Shown: positions 1-5,625 of the stretch, in pieces | Numbering within the stretch: the first letter of the stretch is position 1 | Layout of the letters: the number at the start of each line of letters is the position of its first letter | From: a virus | Direction: 5' to 3' (one strand) | IMG/VR virus record: IMGVR_UViG_3300029448_000110 | Coordinates: 1 to 39,925 of that record | Length of the DNA stretch: 39,925 bases | Made by a program: the position numbers and the translations under genes | Notes under the pieces: model-generated | Databases searched by the model: none | The model's input: only the letters and a program-made list of their open reading frames with translations | What the model was told of the DNA's origin: nothing

Positions 1-214
1 CAGTGTTGTAAGCAAGGATGTTTTGTCCTGCTATCTGACCAGTTCTAAAGTTACCAGCCTGTGGTAGCTCACTTTTGTGAAAGCAGGGAACCCAGACCTT
101 AGCGAATATCTTTTCTATCTCTTGCTCATACAGGTCTTGGTCTGAGTAGATGAGGGAGCTAACATATTCTACGTTAGGTTTTGTACGCCATTGCTTATGG
201 TTTCTTGGAGCCAT
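1..214 (-). CDS. Rieske non-heme iron oxygenase, alpha-subunit type, N-terminal fragment (cut by window edge)
   Basis: The gene starts with ATG at 214 and is still open at base 1, so 71 residues are visible. They run MAPRNHKQW, then SLIYSDQDLYEQEIEKIF, AKVWVPCFHKSELP and GNFRTGQIAGQNILAYN. This is the pattern that opens ring-hydroxylating oxygenase alpha subunits: a Y-D-x-E-x-E-x-IF helix, a W-x-x-x-x-H-x-SELP segment and a G-D/N-F-x-T strand just before the Rieske domain. The Cys-His cluster ligands and the catalytic iron site would lie outside the window. An AAGGA stands 11 bases before the ATG. The start overlaps the end of the DUF1289 gene by 20 bases. It would be an auxiliary metabolic gene placed between the small and large terminase genes. 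The substrate cannot be told from this part. Confidence 0.75.
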   Translation of the reverse strand, partial: MAPRNHKQWRTKPNVEYVSSLIYSDQDLYEQEIEKIFAKVWVPCFHKSELPQAGNFRTGQIAGQNILAYNT

Positions 215-329
215 AGTTTGCTGCGTCCTTTAGATAATGATTACGGATTTGTTCCATTGTTCTGCCACACCCAACGCAGTACTTTTCCTGCTTATCAAGT
301 TTACAGATACCTACGCAGGGACTTTTCAT
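195..329 (-). CDS. DUF1289-family mini-protein (44 aa, four conserved cysteines)
   Basis: A 44-residue ORF beginning MKSPCVGICKLDKQEKYCVG. The layout PCxGxCxLD, then YCxGCxRTxxEI (here RTMEQI), is the signature of DUF1289, a family of short predicted metal- or Fe-S-binding proteins. The four cysteines are at residues 5, 9, 18 and 21. The function of the family is not established. The ORF lies tightly between the small terminase gene and the Rieske oxygenase, and its end overlaps the oxygenase start, so the two are probably translated together. No good ribosome binding site is visible before its ATG, so it may depend on coupling to the terminase gene, which stops only a few bases upstream. Confidence 0.7.
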   Translation of the reverse strand: MKSPCVGICKLDKQEKYCVGCGRTMEQIRNHYLKDAANYGSKKP

Positions 330-331
330 TA

Positions 332-538
332 TTAGTTAGTCACTGAGTCAAACGGCAGGCTTTCTAGGAGGCTACCTAAAGGAGACTCAGCAGTTATAAC
401 ATCTAGGCTGGCTCCGTTGTCTTTGAGAAACTTGACGGCTACGGATAGCTCTGAGGCTGTAGCTTCGCCAGTACGAACACGAGCGAGTAGCTCTTGGCTT
501 ACTGCATCATGCAGGGAGTCTAAGATTTCTCTGCTCAT
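332..538 (-). CDS. Terminase small subunit (T7 gp18-like DNA maturase A)
   Basis: Sixty-eight residues. The middle part, ELLARVRTGEATASELSVA followed by VKFLKDNG, and the end SPLGSLLESLPF match the compact small terminase subunits of T7-like marine phages, which have L-L-x-R-I/V-x-x-GEAT, an F-L-K-D-N segment and a final L-x-x-LPF. The small subunit recognises concatemeric DNA and hands it to the large subunit for packaging into the procapsid. AGGAGA lies six bases before the ATG, inside the end of the lysozyme gene. In T7 the large subunit follows soon after. Here a DUF1289 gene and an oxygenase gene come in between. Confidence 0.85.
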   Translation of the reverse strand: MSREILDSLHDAVSQELLARVRTGEATASELSVAVKFLKDNGASLDVITAESPLGSLLESLPFDSVTN

Positions 539-948
539 TGGTACTCTCCTGTACGAATTTGTTCAGCGACTTCGATGGCACGTTGGCCTACCTGCTCAGC
601 CCAGCGGCTGTTAAGTAGCTCTGTCGCTCCAGTATCGAAGTCTTTTTCCTTTATCGCTGCCATTGCGTTGACGAACTTTAAGGCTGTCCCTATGCCTACG
701 TTGAAGACGAAGTTCATTAATCCTTCGTATCTCACCGTGTCTAGCTCTTGTGACCACGGCATCATCTTTTCTAGCTGTGTGTCCACTCGCTTCAAGTCGT
801 TCATTAGTAGGTTTTTCGCTTCTTCTTCGCTGATACCTACGTCCTCCAGATTGCGTCCTATTCCGATAGTTAGCTTGTTTGAAGTACATCTATATGGCTT
901 TAGCTCCATAGATTCATGTCTTATTAATTGGTCAATTAGCTGGTTCAT
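535..948 (-). CDS. Endolysin, T4-type lysozyme (GH24-like)
   Basis: I start the protein at the ATG at 948 (MNQLIDQLIRHESMELKPYR), because GGAG stands five bases upstream. A longer form from 969 has no such site. The protein is 137 residues. It has the lysozyme opening HESMELKPYRCTSNKLTIGIG, with the catalytic Glu near residue 12 followed by a Y-x-C/D-x-x-x-x-x-TIGIG segment, and later a LMNFVFNVGIGTAL helix and an R-x-x-E segment typical of GH24 muramidases. It cuts the glycan strands of peptidoglycan at the end of infection. It has no signal peptide, so it should need the holin to reach the wall. The 3' end overlaps the small terminase start by four bases. Confidence 0.85.
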   Translation of the reverse strand: MNQLIDQLIRHESMELKPYRCTSNKLTIGIGRNLEDVGISEEEAKNLLMNDLKRVDTQLEKMMPWSQELDTVRYEGLMNFVFNVGIGTALKFVNAMAAIKEKDFDTGATELLNSRWAEQVGQRAIEVAEQIRTGEYQ

Positions 949-1060
949 TAAATCTCCACCACCCATCAAAATCTTTTACGCAACCACAAATGTCGTTCAA
1001 CAAAGCCATGCCAAACATATAGAGCAACCAAGCTATTAAAATTGCATAGAGGCTCCTCAT
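932..1060 (-). CDS. Small single-span membrane protein overlapping the lysozyme start
   Basis: A 42-residue ORF beginning MRSLYAILIAWLLYMFGMAL, followed by LNDICGCVKDFDGWWRFNEPAN. It has one strong hydrophobic helix at about residues 4-22 and then a short soluble tail with two cysteines. It overlaps the first 17 bases of the lysozyme gene, in the same operon. The ribosome binding site is weak. Position and size would fit a lysis accessory protein such as a spanin or antiholin, but no sequence motif proves this. Confidence 0.4.
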   Translation of the reverse strand: MRSLYAILIAWLLYMFGMALLNDICGCVKDFDGWWRFNEPAN

Positions 1061-1080
1061 TATAATTGAGACTAAAATGG

Positions 1081-1230
1081 TTAAGCTTTCTTCTTTTTGT
1101 ACTTGTCCGTTTTTTTCTTTGGAAACCCAGCTTTCATGTTTGCATAGGCAGCATCTGAAACTGTTGACTCTGATACTGAGCGGCTAGTTCCTGCCTTTTT
1201 TCTTTTATTCATATTTGCATATAAGCTCAT
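1081..1230 (-). CDS. Conserved small basic phage protein (MSLYANM family)
   Basis: Forty-nine residues from the ATG at 1230: MSLYANMNKRKKAGTSRSVS, then DAAYANMKAGFPKKKTDKYK. Short proteins opening MSLYANI/M-x-x-KRKR occur in many T7-like cyanophages and pelagiphages near the lysis and packaging genes, with no known function. The C-terminus is very rich in lysine. An AGAGAG stands a few bases before the start. The reading frame continues upstream, and a start at 1281 (MWDMHNHTTPEQ) is also possible, but most of that longer reading overlaps the holin gene region and lacks family resemblance. Confidence 0.65.
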   Translation of the reverse strand: MSLYANMNKRKKAGTSRSVSESTVSDAAYANMKAGFPKKKTDKYKKKKA

Positions 1231-1288
1231 TTGATTTCTCTCTACTTGTTCTGGGGTTGTATGGTTGTGCATGTCCCACATAATTATT

Positions 1289-1681
1289 TTACTTGCCCTT
1301 CCGTAACATCTTGGCTGCTTGTCCAACGCCTTTGATGCCGAAAGAACTACTAATTGCAATGAATAGAAGGTACTGATACCAATCGGGAAGTGTAGCGAGG
1401 ATAACAAAACCCTCTTGTACTTTCTCAGGTACAAAGTAGACTCCAATCGCTGGAGCCATTAGGGCTACTAGAGCAAACTCGTCTTTCCACGATGATGCTG
1501 TATTTTCTATAGCGGCCTGTTCCCAATCAATATCACCTGTTGCTTTTTTCTCAGCAATGGTTGCTCTGCTTTTGGCTTCGGCTACGTTGGCTTCTGCTTT
1601 GGCTTTAGTAGAGGCAACTTTCCCTTCCATCCATGCACCAGCAATGCTGGCTATAGGTGATATTAGAGCAGATAAAATCAT
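1289..1681 (-). CDS. Putative holin (three-helix phage type)
   Basis: I take the start at 1681, with AGAGGGA upstream and ATGA overlap with the preceding stop. This gives 130 residues. The protein has an N-terminal hydrophobic helix (MILSALISPIASIAGAW), a charged Ala/Lys-rich linker (about 18-58), the segment SWKDEFALVALMAPAIGVYF (helix about 64-84) and the segment PDWYQYLLFIAISSSFGIKG (about 102-121), ending in MLRKGK. The order SWKDE, hydrophobic helix, PxWYQ, hydrophobic helix is that of holin-like proteins in marine podoviruses. Such a protein would open the inner membrane to let the endolysin out. Its neighbours are the lysozyme and several other one-span proteins, which supports a lysis role. 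Confidence 0.7.
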   Translation of the reverse strand: MILSALISPIASIAGAWMEGKVASTKAKAEANVAEAKSRATIAEKKATGDIDWEQAAIENTASSWKDEFALVALMAPAIGVYFVPEKVQEGFVILATLPDWYQYLLFIAISSSFGIKGVGQAAKMLRKGK

Positions 1682-1881
1682 AGCTTTTGTCCCTCTAATT
1701 TTATGCAACGAAATGCTTGAGGTTTTTCTCGCCCTTCGTTTATTTCCAAAATTGCTGCTCGCATTTCTTCGGCTCGTGCAACGCATAGCTCGTAAGAGGG
1801 ATAAGCCCCACGAGTGTTAGAATATTCGTAGCATTCAGTTGGATTAAAAACGGAGCAAGCTAATACAATTACTTTAAACAC
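1678..1881 (-). CDS. Small Cys-containing secreted or lipoprotein-like protein
   Basis: Sixty-seven residues, with a GTG start about ten bases after AAGGA. It begins MFKVIVLACSVFNPTECYEY and continues with SYELCVARAEEMRAAILE and FRCIKLEG. The short hydrophobic N-terminus followed by Cys at residue 9 could be a lipobox-like or signal segment, and three further cysteines suggest a periplasmic location. Similar short proteins sit beside holin genes in related phages. An outer-spanin role is possible but not shown. The stop codon overlaps the holin start (ATGA). Confidence 0.6.
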   Translation of the reverse strand: MFKVIVLACSVFNPTECYEYSNTRGAYPSYELCVARAEEMRAAILEINEGREKPQAFRCIKLEGQKL

Positions 1882-1882
1882 T

Positions 1883-2335
1883 TTAAGTCATTCCTTTTAA
1901 CCAAAGCGCATACCAAACAAACACGCCAATAGTGACAGCCGAAACACTTAGAACAGAACACCATAAAATTATTTGGTCTCTTTTATGAGCGCGGAGTTTT
2001 AGCTCCGCTTGTATTCTTGCTCGTTCCGATGCTATTTCAGCTTGTAATCTTTCCCACTGACCTGGCTTTCCATAAATCTGGAAAACCCTGCGAAGCTCTA
2101 CACGCATATCGTCTAGCTTTTCTTTCTTGAAATGCTTTTCGATTGCACTGTCTTCGGCTAGGGAAAACCTTGAGTTTTTCTTTTGAGATGCACCAAACTG
2201 AAGCTCAGCTTCTCCTTGGGCATAACGCGAGATTGACGAATTGAGACTGCTTAAATCTTTGCCGATTTGGACGGCCTTCATAATTGCAGCATGACCAGCA
2301 GAAACAGCCGCAAAAGCGGATACTGGGTCAATCAT
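1883..2335 (-). CDS. Conserved phage protein with C-terminal membrane helix (MIDP family)
   Basis: The start at 2335 is chosen because GGAGGT stands seven bases upstream, giving a protein of 150 residues beginning MIDPVSAFAAVSAGHAAIMK. This opening is shared by a family of virion-associated or lysis-region proteins in T7-like and T4-like marine phages. The middle (about 60-125) is highly charged and helical, with coiled-coil character. A transmembrane helix, ILWCSVLSVSAVTIGVFVWY, lies near the C-terminus at about residues 124-143. A membrane-anchored coiled coil beside a holin would suit an inner spanin or an anchored structural protein. The true role is unknown. Confidence 0.65.
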   Translation of the reverse strand: MIDPVSAFAAVSAGHAAIMKAVQIGKDLSSLNSSISRYAQGEAELQFGASQKKNSRFSLAEDSAIEKHFKKEKLDDMRVELRRVFQIYGKPGQWERLQAEIASERARIQAELKLRAHKRDQIILWCSVLSVSAVTIGVFVWYALWLKGMT

Positions 2336-2367
2336 AACGATGACCTCCATTCATAAATTTTGAGGGT

Positions 2368-2571
2368 TTATATTTTACTAATTAAAGTAATTGCGAGGCC
2401 AACAATAATAATCGTTGACCCCATTATCATAGCTTCAAGTCTCCACAACCTTTTATCGAGACCTGAAAGTTTGTCTTCTACAGAGGCATAACGAACCGAA
2501 CATTCTTTTTCATGTGCTTCTAGTTCTAGTGCCACACGCAATTCTGGGGTGATTTCTTGAGCTACTTTCAT
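2368..2571 (-). CDS. XhlA-like small membrane protein
   Basis: Sixty-seven residues. The segment HEKECSVRYASVEDKLSGLDKRLWRLEAMI is an amphipathic helix, and IMGSTIIIVGLAITLISKI is a C-terminal transmembrane helix. The arrangement ECxxRYxxVEDKL, short helix, membrane anchor resembles the haemolysin XhlA group found near phage lysis genes. The start codon overlaps the stop of the upstream gene (TAATG), so translation is probably coupled. The function in this phage is inferred from position only. Confidence 0.6.
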   Translation of the reverse strand: MKVAQEITPELRVALELEAHEKECSVRYASVEDKLSGLDKRLWRLEAMIMGSTIIIVGLAITLISKI

Positions 2572-2807
2572 TATTCAGCCATAGCGGCATTCCCTGCCGT
2601 AACCGCCGAATTAAGAGGTGTAATATCCTCCGTTGTCCAATAATCTTTAAGCACCATAATTTCTAGGTGTTGAACGTTACGCTCCAAAACAGTTTCATCG
2701 CTTGAATAATCATCAGGCGCAGCAATAACGGCGTTGATTAAGTTTACGCTATCCATACAAGCGCTGTAGTGCTGTGCAATTTCTTCAGTTGTAGGTGTGT
2801 CAGACAT
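2571..2807 (-). CDS. Conserved hypothetical phage protein following the tail fibre genes
   Basis: Seventy-eight residues, acidic, predicted mainly helical: MSDTPTTEEIAQHYSACMDS, then ERNVQHLEIMVLKDYWTTED. Proteins with an R-N-V-x-H-L-x-I-M-L segment and a D-x-T-P-x-x-x-A-I end follow tail fibre genes in marine phages. No enzymatic motif is visible. A CGGAG stands before the ATG. It might be a small structural or fibre-assembly protein, but this is a guess from position. Confidence 0.6.
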   Translation of the reverse strand: MSDTPTTEEIAQHYSACMDSVNLINAVIAAPDDYSSDETVLERNVQHLEIMVLKDYWTTEDITPLNSAVTAGNAAMAE

Positions 2808-2809
2808 TA

Positions 2810-3832
2810 TTAAACTCCGTTTTGATTTAATTTTGCTTCAAGTTCATTCACTTTATTAGACAAATCTTTAACAGCCTGAACCAAAACAGGAACAAGTTTG
2901 CCATACGCAGCCTCTAATTTTTCTGGGTTTTCAGCGTAAACTAAATCAGGAATAGTTAGACCTGTGTCTTGCTGTACTTGTTGTAAATCTTGAGCAATAA
3001 AGCCAGTGTCTTCTACACCAACTTTAGCGCCATCACGCATATTCCAGTTGAATGATACCGGCTTCAGTTGTTCTACAAAATCAAGCCCAGCTTGGAGTGG
3101 CTCTATGTCTGTTTTATCACGAGCGTCAGACAGCGATGTAATTGATGTAACTTGGCAACGGAGTGCAGATATACTTGTGTTGCCCAGAGTAACTTCATTG
3201 CTGGCCGTTGCAGACGAAGGCGTTGCAAACTGTCCCAAGCTAGAATTATTACTTCCAGTCGTTGTTGTGTAACCCGCAAGAAATCCAGCGCCAGTATTTC
3301 TAGCCCCTGTAGTTACTCCAGCCAAAGCACTATCGCCAACGCCGGAGTTGTAATCGCCTGTGGTCAAAGCAGGAAGAACTTGTGAACCAAGTGCGGTATT
3401 AGATTGTCCATTGTCTATGAGAAGTAACGCACTATAGCCCACCGTTGTGTTGTAACTGCAACTAGAACTAGCAGTAGCGCCATAACCCATTGCCATTGCA
3501 CCAACAGCAACATTATAACTGCCGTGATTGCCATATCTATTTCCCGATTGCATTCCAACACAAGTATTAAAATCCCCTTCTGTTGAAAATCTTCCTGCTT
3601 CATAACCAACAACAGTACACATATCTGCACCGACTATTTGTACAGCAGCGTCAACCCCTAAAACAACATTAAAAACGCTGCTTGAGCTTCCTCCACCAGC
3701 GTTTGTACCGCCAATAAGATTTGTTCCAGAAACGGCAGTAGCGCCACCTCCTCCAAGAGCCGAACCGTCAATCGTTATTGACCCAGAAGTAGCTGAAATA
3801 TCATTCGTCTGATGGTTGATTGTTAGAGCCAT
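2810..3832 (-). CDS. Tail fibre/spike protein with YadA-like head repeats and C-terminal S74 chaperone domain
   Basis: A protein of 340 residues. Residues 60-225 hold repeated short motifs of the type N-T-x-V/L-G-x-x-A/S (for example YNTTVGYSALLL, SNTALGSQVLP, RNTGAGFLAGYT), a beta-roll repeat like the heads of trimeric YadA adhesins. From about 230 to the end it has SLSDARDKTDIEPLQ, PVSFNWNMRDG, TGFIAQDLQQV and YGKLVPVLVQAVKDL, the signature of the Peptidase_S74 intramolecular chaperone. This domain trims itself off after the fibre trimer has folded. The SDARDK segment carries the expected Ser and Lys. It ends with a coiled coil. It is probably a distal host-recognition fibre attached to one of the two fibre proteins encoded upstream. 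Confidence 0.85.
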   Translation of the reverse strand: MALTINHQTNDISATSGSITIDGSALGGGGATAVSGTNLIGGTNAGGGSSSSVFNVVLGVDAAVQIVGADMCTVVGYEAGRFSTEGDFNTCVGMQSGNRYGNHGSYNVAVGAMAMGYGATASSSCSYNTTVGYSALLLIDNGQSNTALGSQVLPALTTGDYNSGVGDSALAGVTTGARNTGAGFLAGYTTTTGSNNSSLGQFATPSSATASNEVTLGNTSISALRCQVTSITSLSDARDKTDIEPLQAGLDFVEQLKPVSFNWNMRDGAKVGVEDTGFIAQDLQQVQQDTGLTIPDLVYAENPEKLEAAYGKLVPVLVQAVKDLSNKVNELEAKLNQNGV

Positions 3833-3841
3833 TGTTTACTC

Positions 3842-4147
3842 CTATACGGCTGTCGAGCCATCCATATCAGGTTGCGTCATTACCCAGCTATAGCATTTGT
3901 CCAAGAAAGCATCTCCACTTGCAGCATTGATGTCATCTAGGTCTGCGTTGTAGCGTTTAAAATCTACTTCACGAGTGCTATCAGTTGGTGATGATGTTGC
4001 ATATGCCGCTAAATCAATTATAACGCTGAACTTTGGGTCTGAACCAAGTTCACGCGAAACTGATGCACTCACAATGCGGTAATAAGCATTAGAAAATGCA
4101 ATACCGTATTGGCTTACACTCTCTGTAATATTATTTTTAATAGCCAT
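3842..4147 (-). CDS. Hypothetical structural protein between tail fibre genes
   Basis: A protein of 101 residues, beginning MAIKNNITESVSQYGIAFSN and followed by YYRIVSASVSRELGSDPKFS. It has no signal peptide and no catalytic motif, and is predicted beta-rich in the first half. Proteins opening A-I-K-N-N-I-T-x-x-x-x-x-x-G-I-x-x-x-N-A-Y are found between fibre genes of marine podoviruses. Its place between two fibre genes, with an AAAGGAG site, suggests a fibre accessory or virion part. Confidence 0.6.
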   Translation of the reverse strand: MAIKNNITESVSQYGIAFSNAYYRIVSASVSRELGSDPKFSVIIDLAAYATSSPTDSTREVDFKRYNADLDDINAASGDAFLDKCYSWVMTQPDMDGSTAV

Positions 4148-4164
4148 TTAAAATAGCTCCTTTT

Positions 4165-5613
4165 TTAGTAACTGTTGTAGATGGTTTCTGATGTACGCAA
4201 AGTGCAAACCCATTTGACGTTTGCGGCTGAAGCGCCTGTAACATGAACCGCTAAAGTTCCATTGCTTGTATCTGCCGACAATGCGACACCCCAACTTGGA
4301 ACATTGCTAATTACAGTTATTGCAGAGTTAACCAAAACAGTTGTGCTTTGAGTACCTTCTGAGCGAATAAGACCCTCAATTTTCCAAGCGGCTGAATTGG
4401 TATCCGAAGCAGAGCCTTGCCCACGAGCCACAATCATTCCATCAAATGCCATTGCTGAATATGGTTCTAAATATAATTGATTATTATAAGCCGCTGTTCC
4501 TACCCCCTGCAAACTACCGTCACTTGTTAATACGCTTGAGGTTGAATTAGCAGTTCTAGCGTGCAAAACAAGCATACCTGATTGTGCATATCCTTGTGTA
4601 ATGCTTCCAGCTTGAGCACCAAAAACTACTTTTCCTTTGGCAGACGCTTTACAATTTGTACCAATAGCAACACTACTTACAGCCCAACTTGGCGTTAGAC
4701 ATTCGTGACCTATTGAAACATTATATTGACCTTGGGAACTTACTTCACTGCCTATCGCTATAGAATCAGTTCCTGACGATGATGCTAGATACCCGATAGA
4801 AGTAGAACGATTTCCAGAAGCAGTTGACTGTTTGCCTGCGGCAAAAGACTGTACTCCTGAAGCCTTTGCTCTATCGCTTTGTGCAAAACTTTGGTCGCCA
4901 GTTGTGCCATAGGATGAAGTATTGTTGTAAATACCAACCGCAAGTGAATTATCCCCACCTGACCTTGACTTACCGATAGCAAAAGCTCTAGCAACAGCCG
5001 CAACGGAATCTTTTCCAATGGCAATTGCATGGTTGCCAGAAGCATCTGCACTGTCACCAATGGCGACTGCATTATTGCCTGTCGCTGAAGGCTGGGCTGT
5101 AGGGCTGCTTTCGTTAGCTGAGTACAAATCAGCACCGCCACCAGAAGCAGCAGCCGCCCACGTTAAACCGCCAGTATTGCCGGATTGCGCTGTCAAAACA
5201 TAGCCGTTGGTTGGGCTGTTTGATACTTTGAGATTAGCTTCATCGACAACATTATCAGCAATTACAGTTGCGCCATCAGCCGTTGATGTGACTTCTCCGC
5301 TGTGGTTTGGATGGACGTAATTATTAGCAGAAGCAGATACGCCACTTAACTTCGTGTTTAATGCAGTTGTGTAAGAAGCCGTTGTGCCAGCAAGAACAGA
5401 TGAATAAGCCTGAACATCAGAACCAATAGCTACCCCTAAATTAGTTCTAGATGTACTTGCATTAGCAACGTCAGATAAATTGTTGGCAGCAACCAAGTCT
5501 CCACTACCACCACCTCCACCAACAGAAGAACCATTAAGAAGTAAATTAGTACCGTCAGAACTAAGTGTAACGCTGCTACCAGAACCAGTATTGTCTAAAT
5601 TAATTTCACCCAT
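4165..5613 (-). CDS. Tail fibre protein with YadA-like repeats (paralogue of the 5626-8187 fibre)
   Basis: A protein of 482 residues. The N-terminal 100 residues contain SGDLVAANNLSDVANASTSR and TNLGVAIGSDVQAYSSVLAG, almost the same as an internal segment of the larger fibre at 5626-8187. Residues 175-335 carry A-I/V-G-x-x-x-x-A-S-G repeats (NNAVAIGDSADASGNHAIAI), the YadA/trimeric-adhesin head pattern. The last 80 residues (AWKIEGLIRSEG, WGVALSADTSNGTLAVHVTG, NVKWVCTLRTSE) align well with the C-terminus of the larger fibre. It lacks the T7 gp17-like N-terminus, so it probably binds to another fibre rather than to the tail tube. It appears to have arisen by duplication of the neighbour. Confidence 0.8.
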   Translation of the reverse strand: MGEINLDNTGSGSSVTLSSDGTNLLLNGSSVGGGGGSGDLVAANNLSDVANASTSRTNLGVAIGSDVQAYSSVLAGTTASYTTALNTKLSGVSASANNYVHPNHSGEVTSTADGATVIADNVVDEANLKVSNSPTNGYVLTAQSGNTGGLTWAAAASGGGADLYSANESSPTAQPSATGNNAVAIGDSADASGNHAIAIGKDSVAAVARAFAIGKSRSGGDNSLAVGIYNNTSSYGTTGDQSFAQSDRAKASGVQSFAAGKQSTASGNRSTSIGYLASSSGTDSIAIGSEVSSQGQYNVSIGHECLTPSWAVSSVAIGTNCKASAKGKVVFGAQAGSITQGYAQSGMLVLHARTANSTSSVLTSDGSLQGVGTAAYNNQLYLEPYSAMAFDGMIVARGQGSASDTNSAAWKIEGLIRSEGTQSTTVLVNSAITVISNVPSWGVALSADTSNGTLAVHVTGASAANVKWVCTLRTSETIYNSY

Positions 5614-5625
5614 TATTTTTTACTC

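Noticed and set aside
575-1039. Plus-strand ORF of 154 codons opposite the lysozyme
   Set aside because: It is the mirror of a real gene, rich in Ser and Phe, has no ribosome binding site and no family resemblance.
1231-1446. Upstream extension of the MSLYANM protein to 121 residues
   Set aside because: The extension runs through the holin gene in another frame and begins at a TTG without a ribosome binding site. The short form fits the family.
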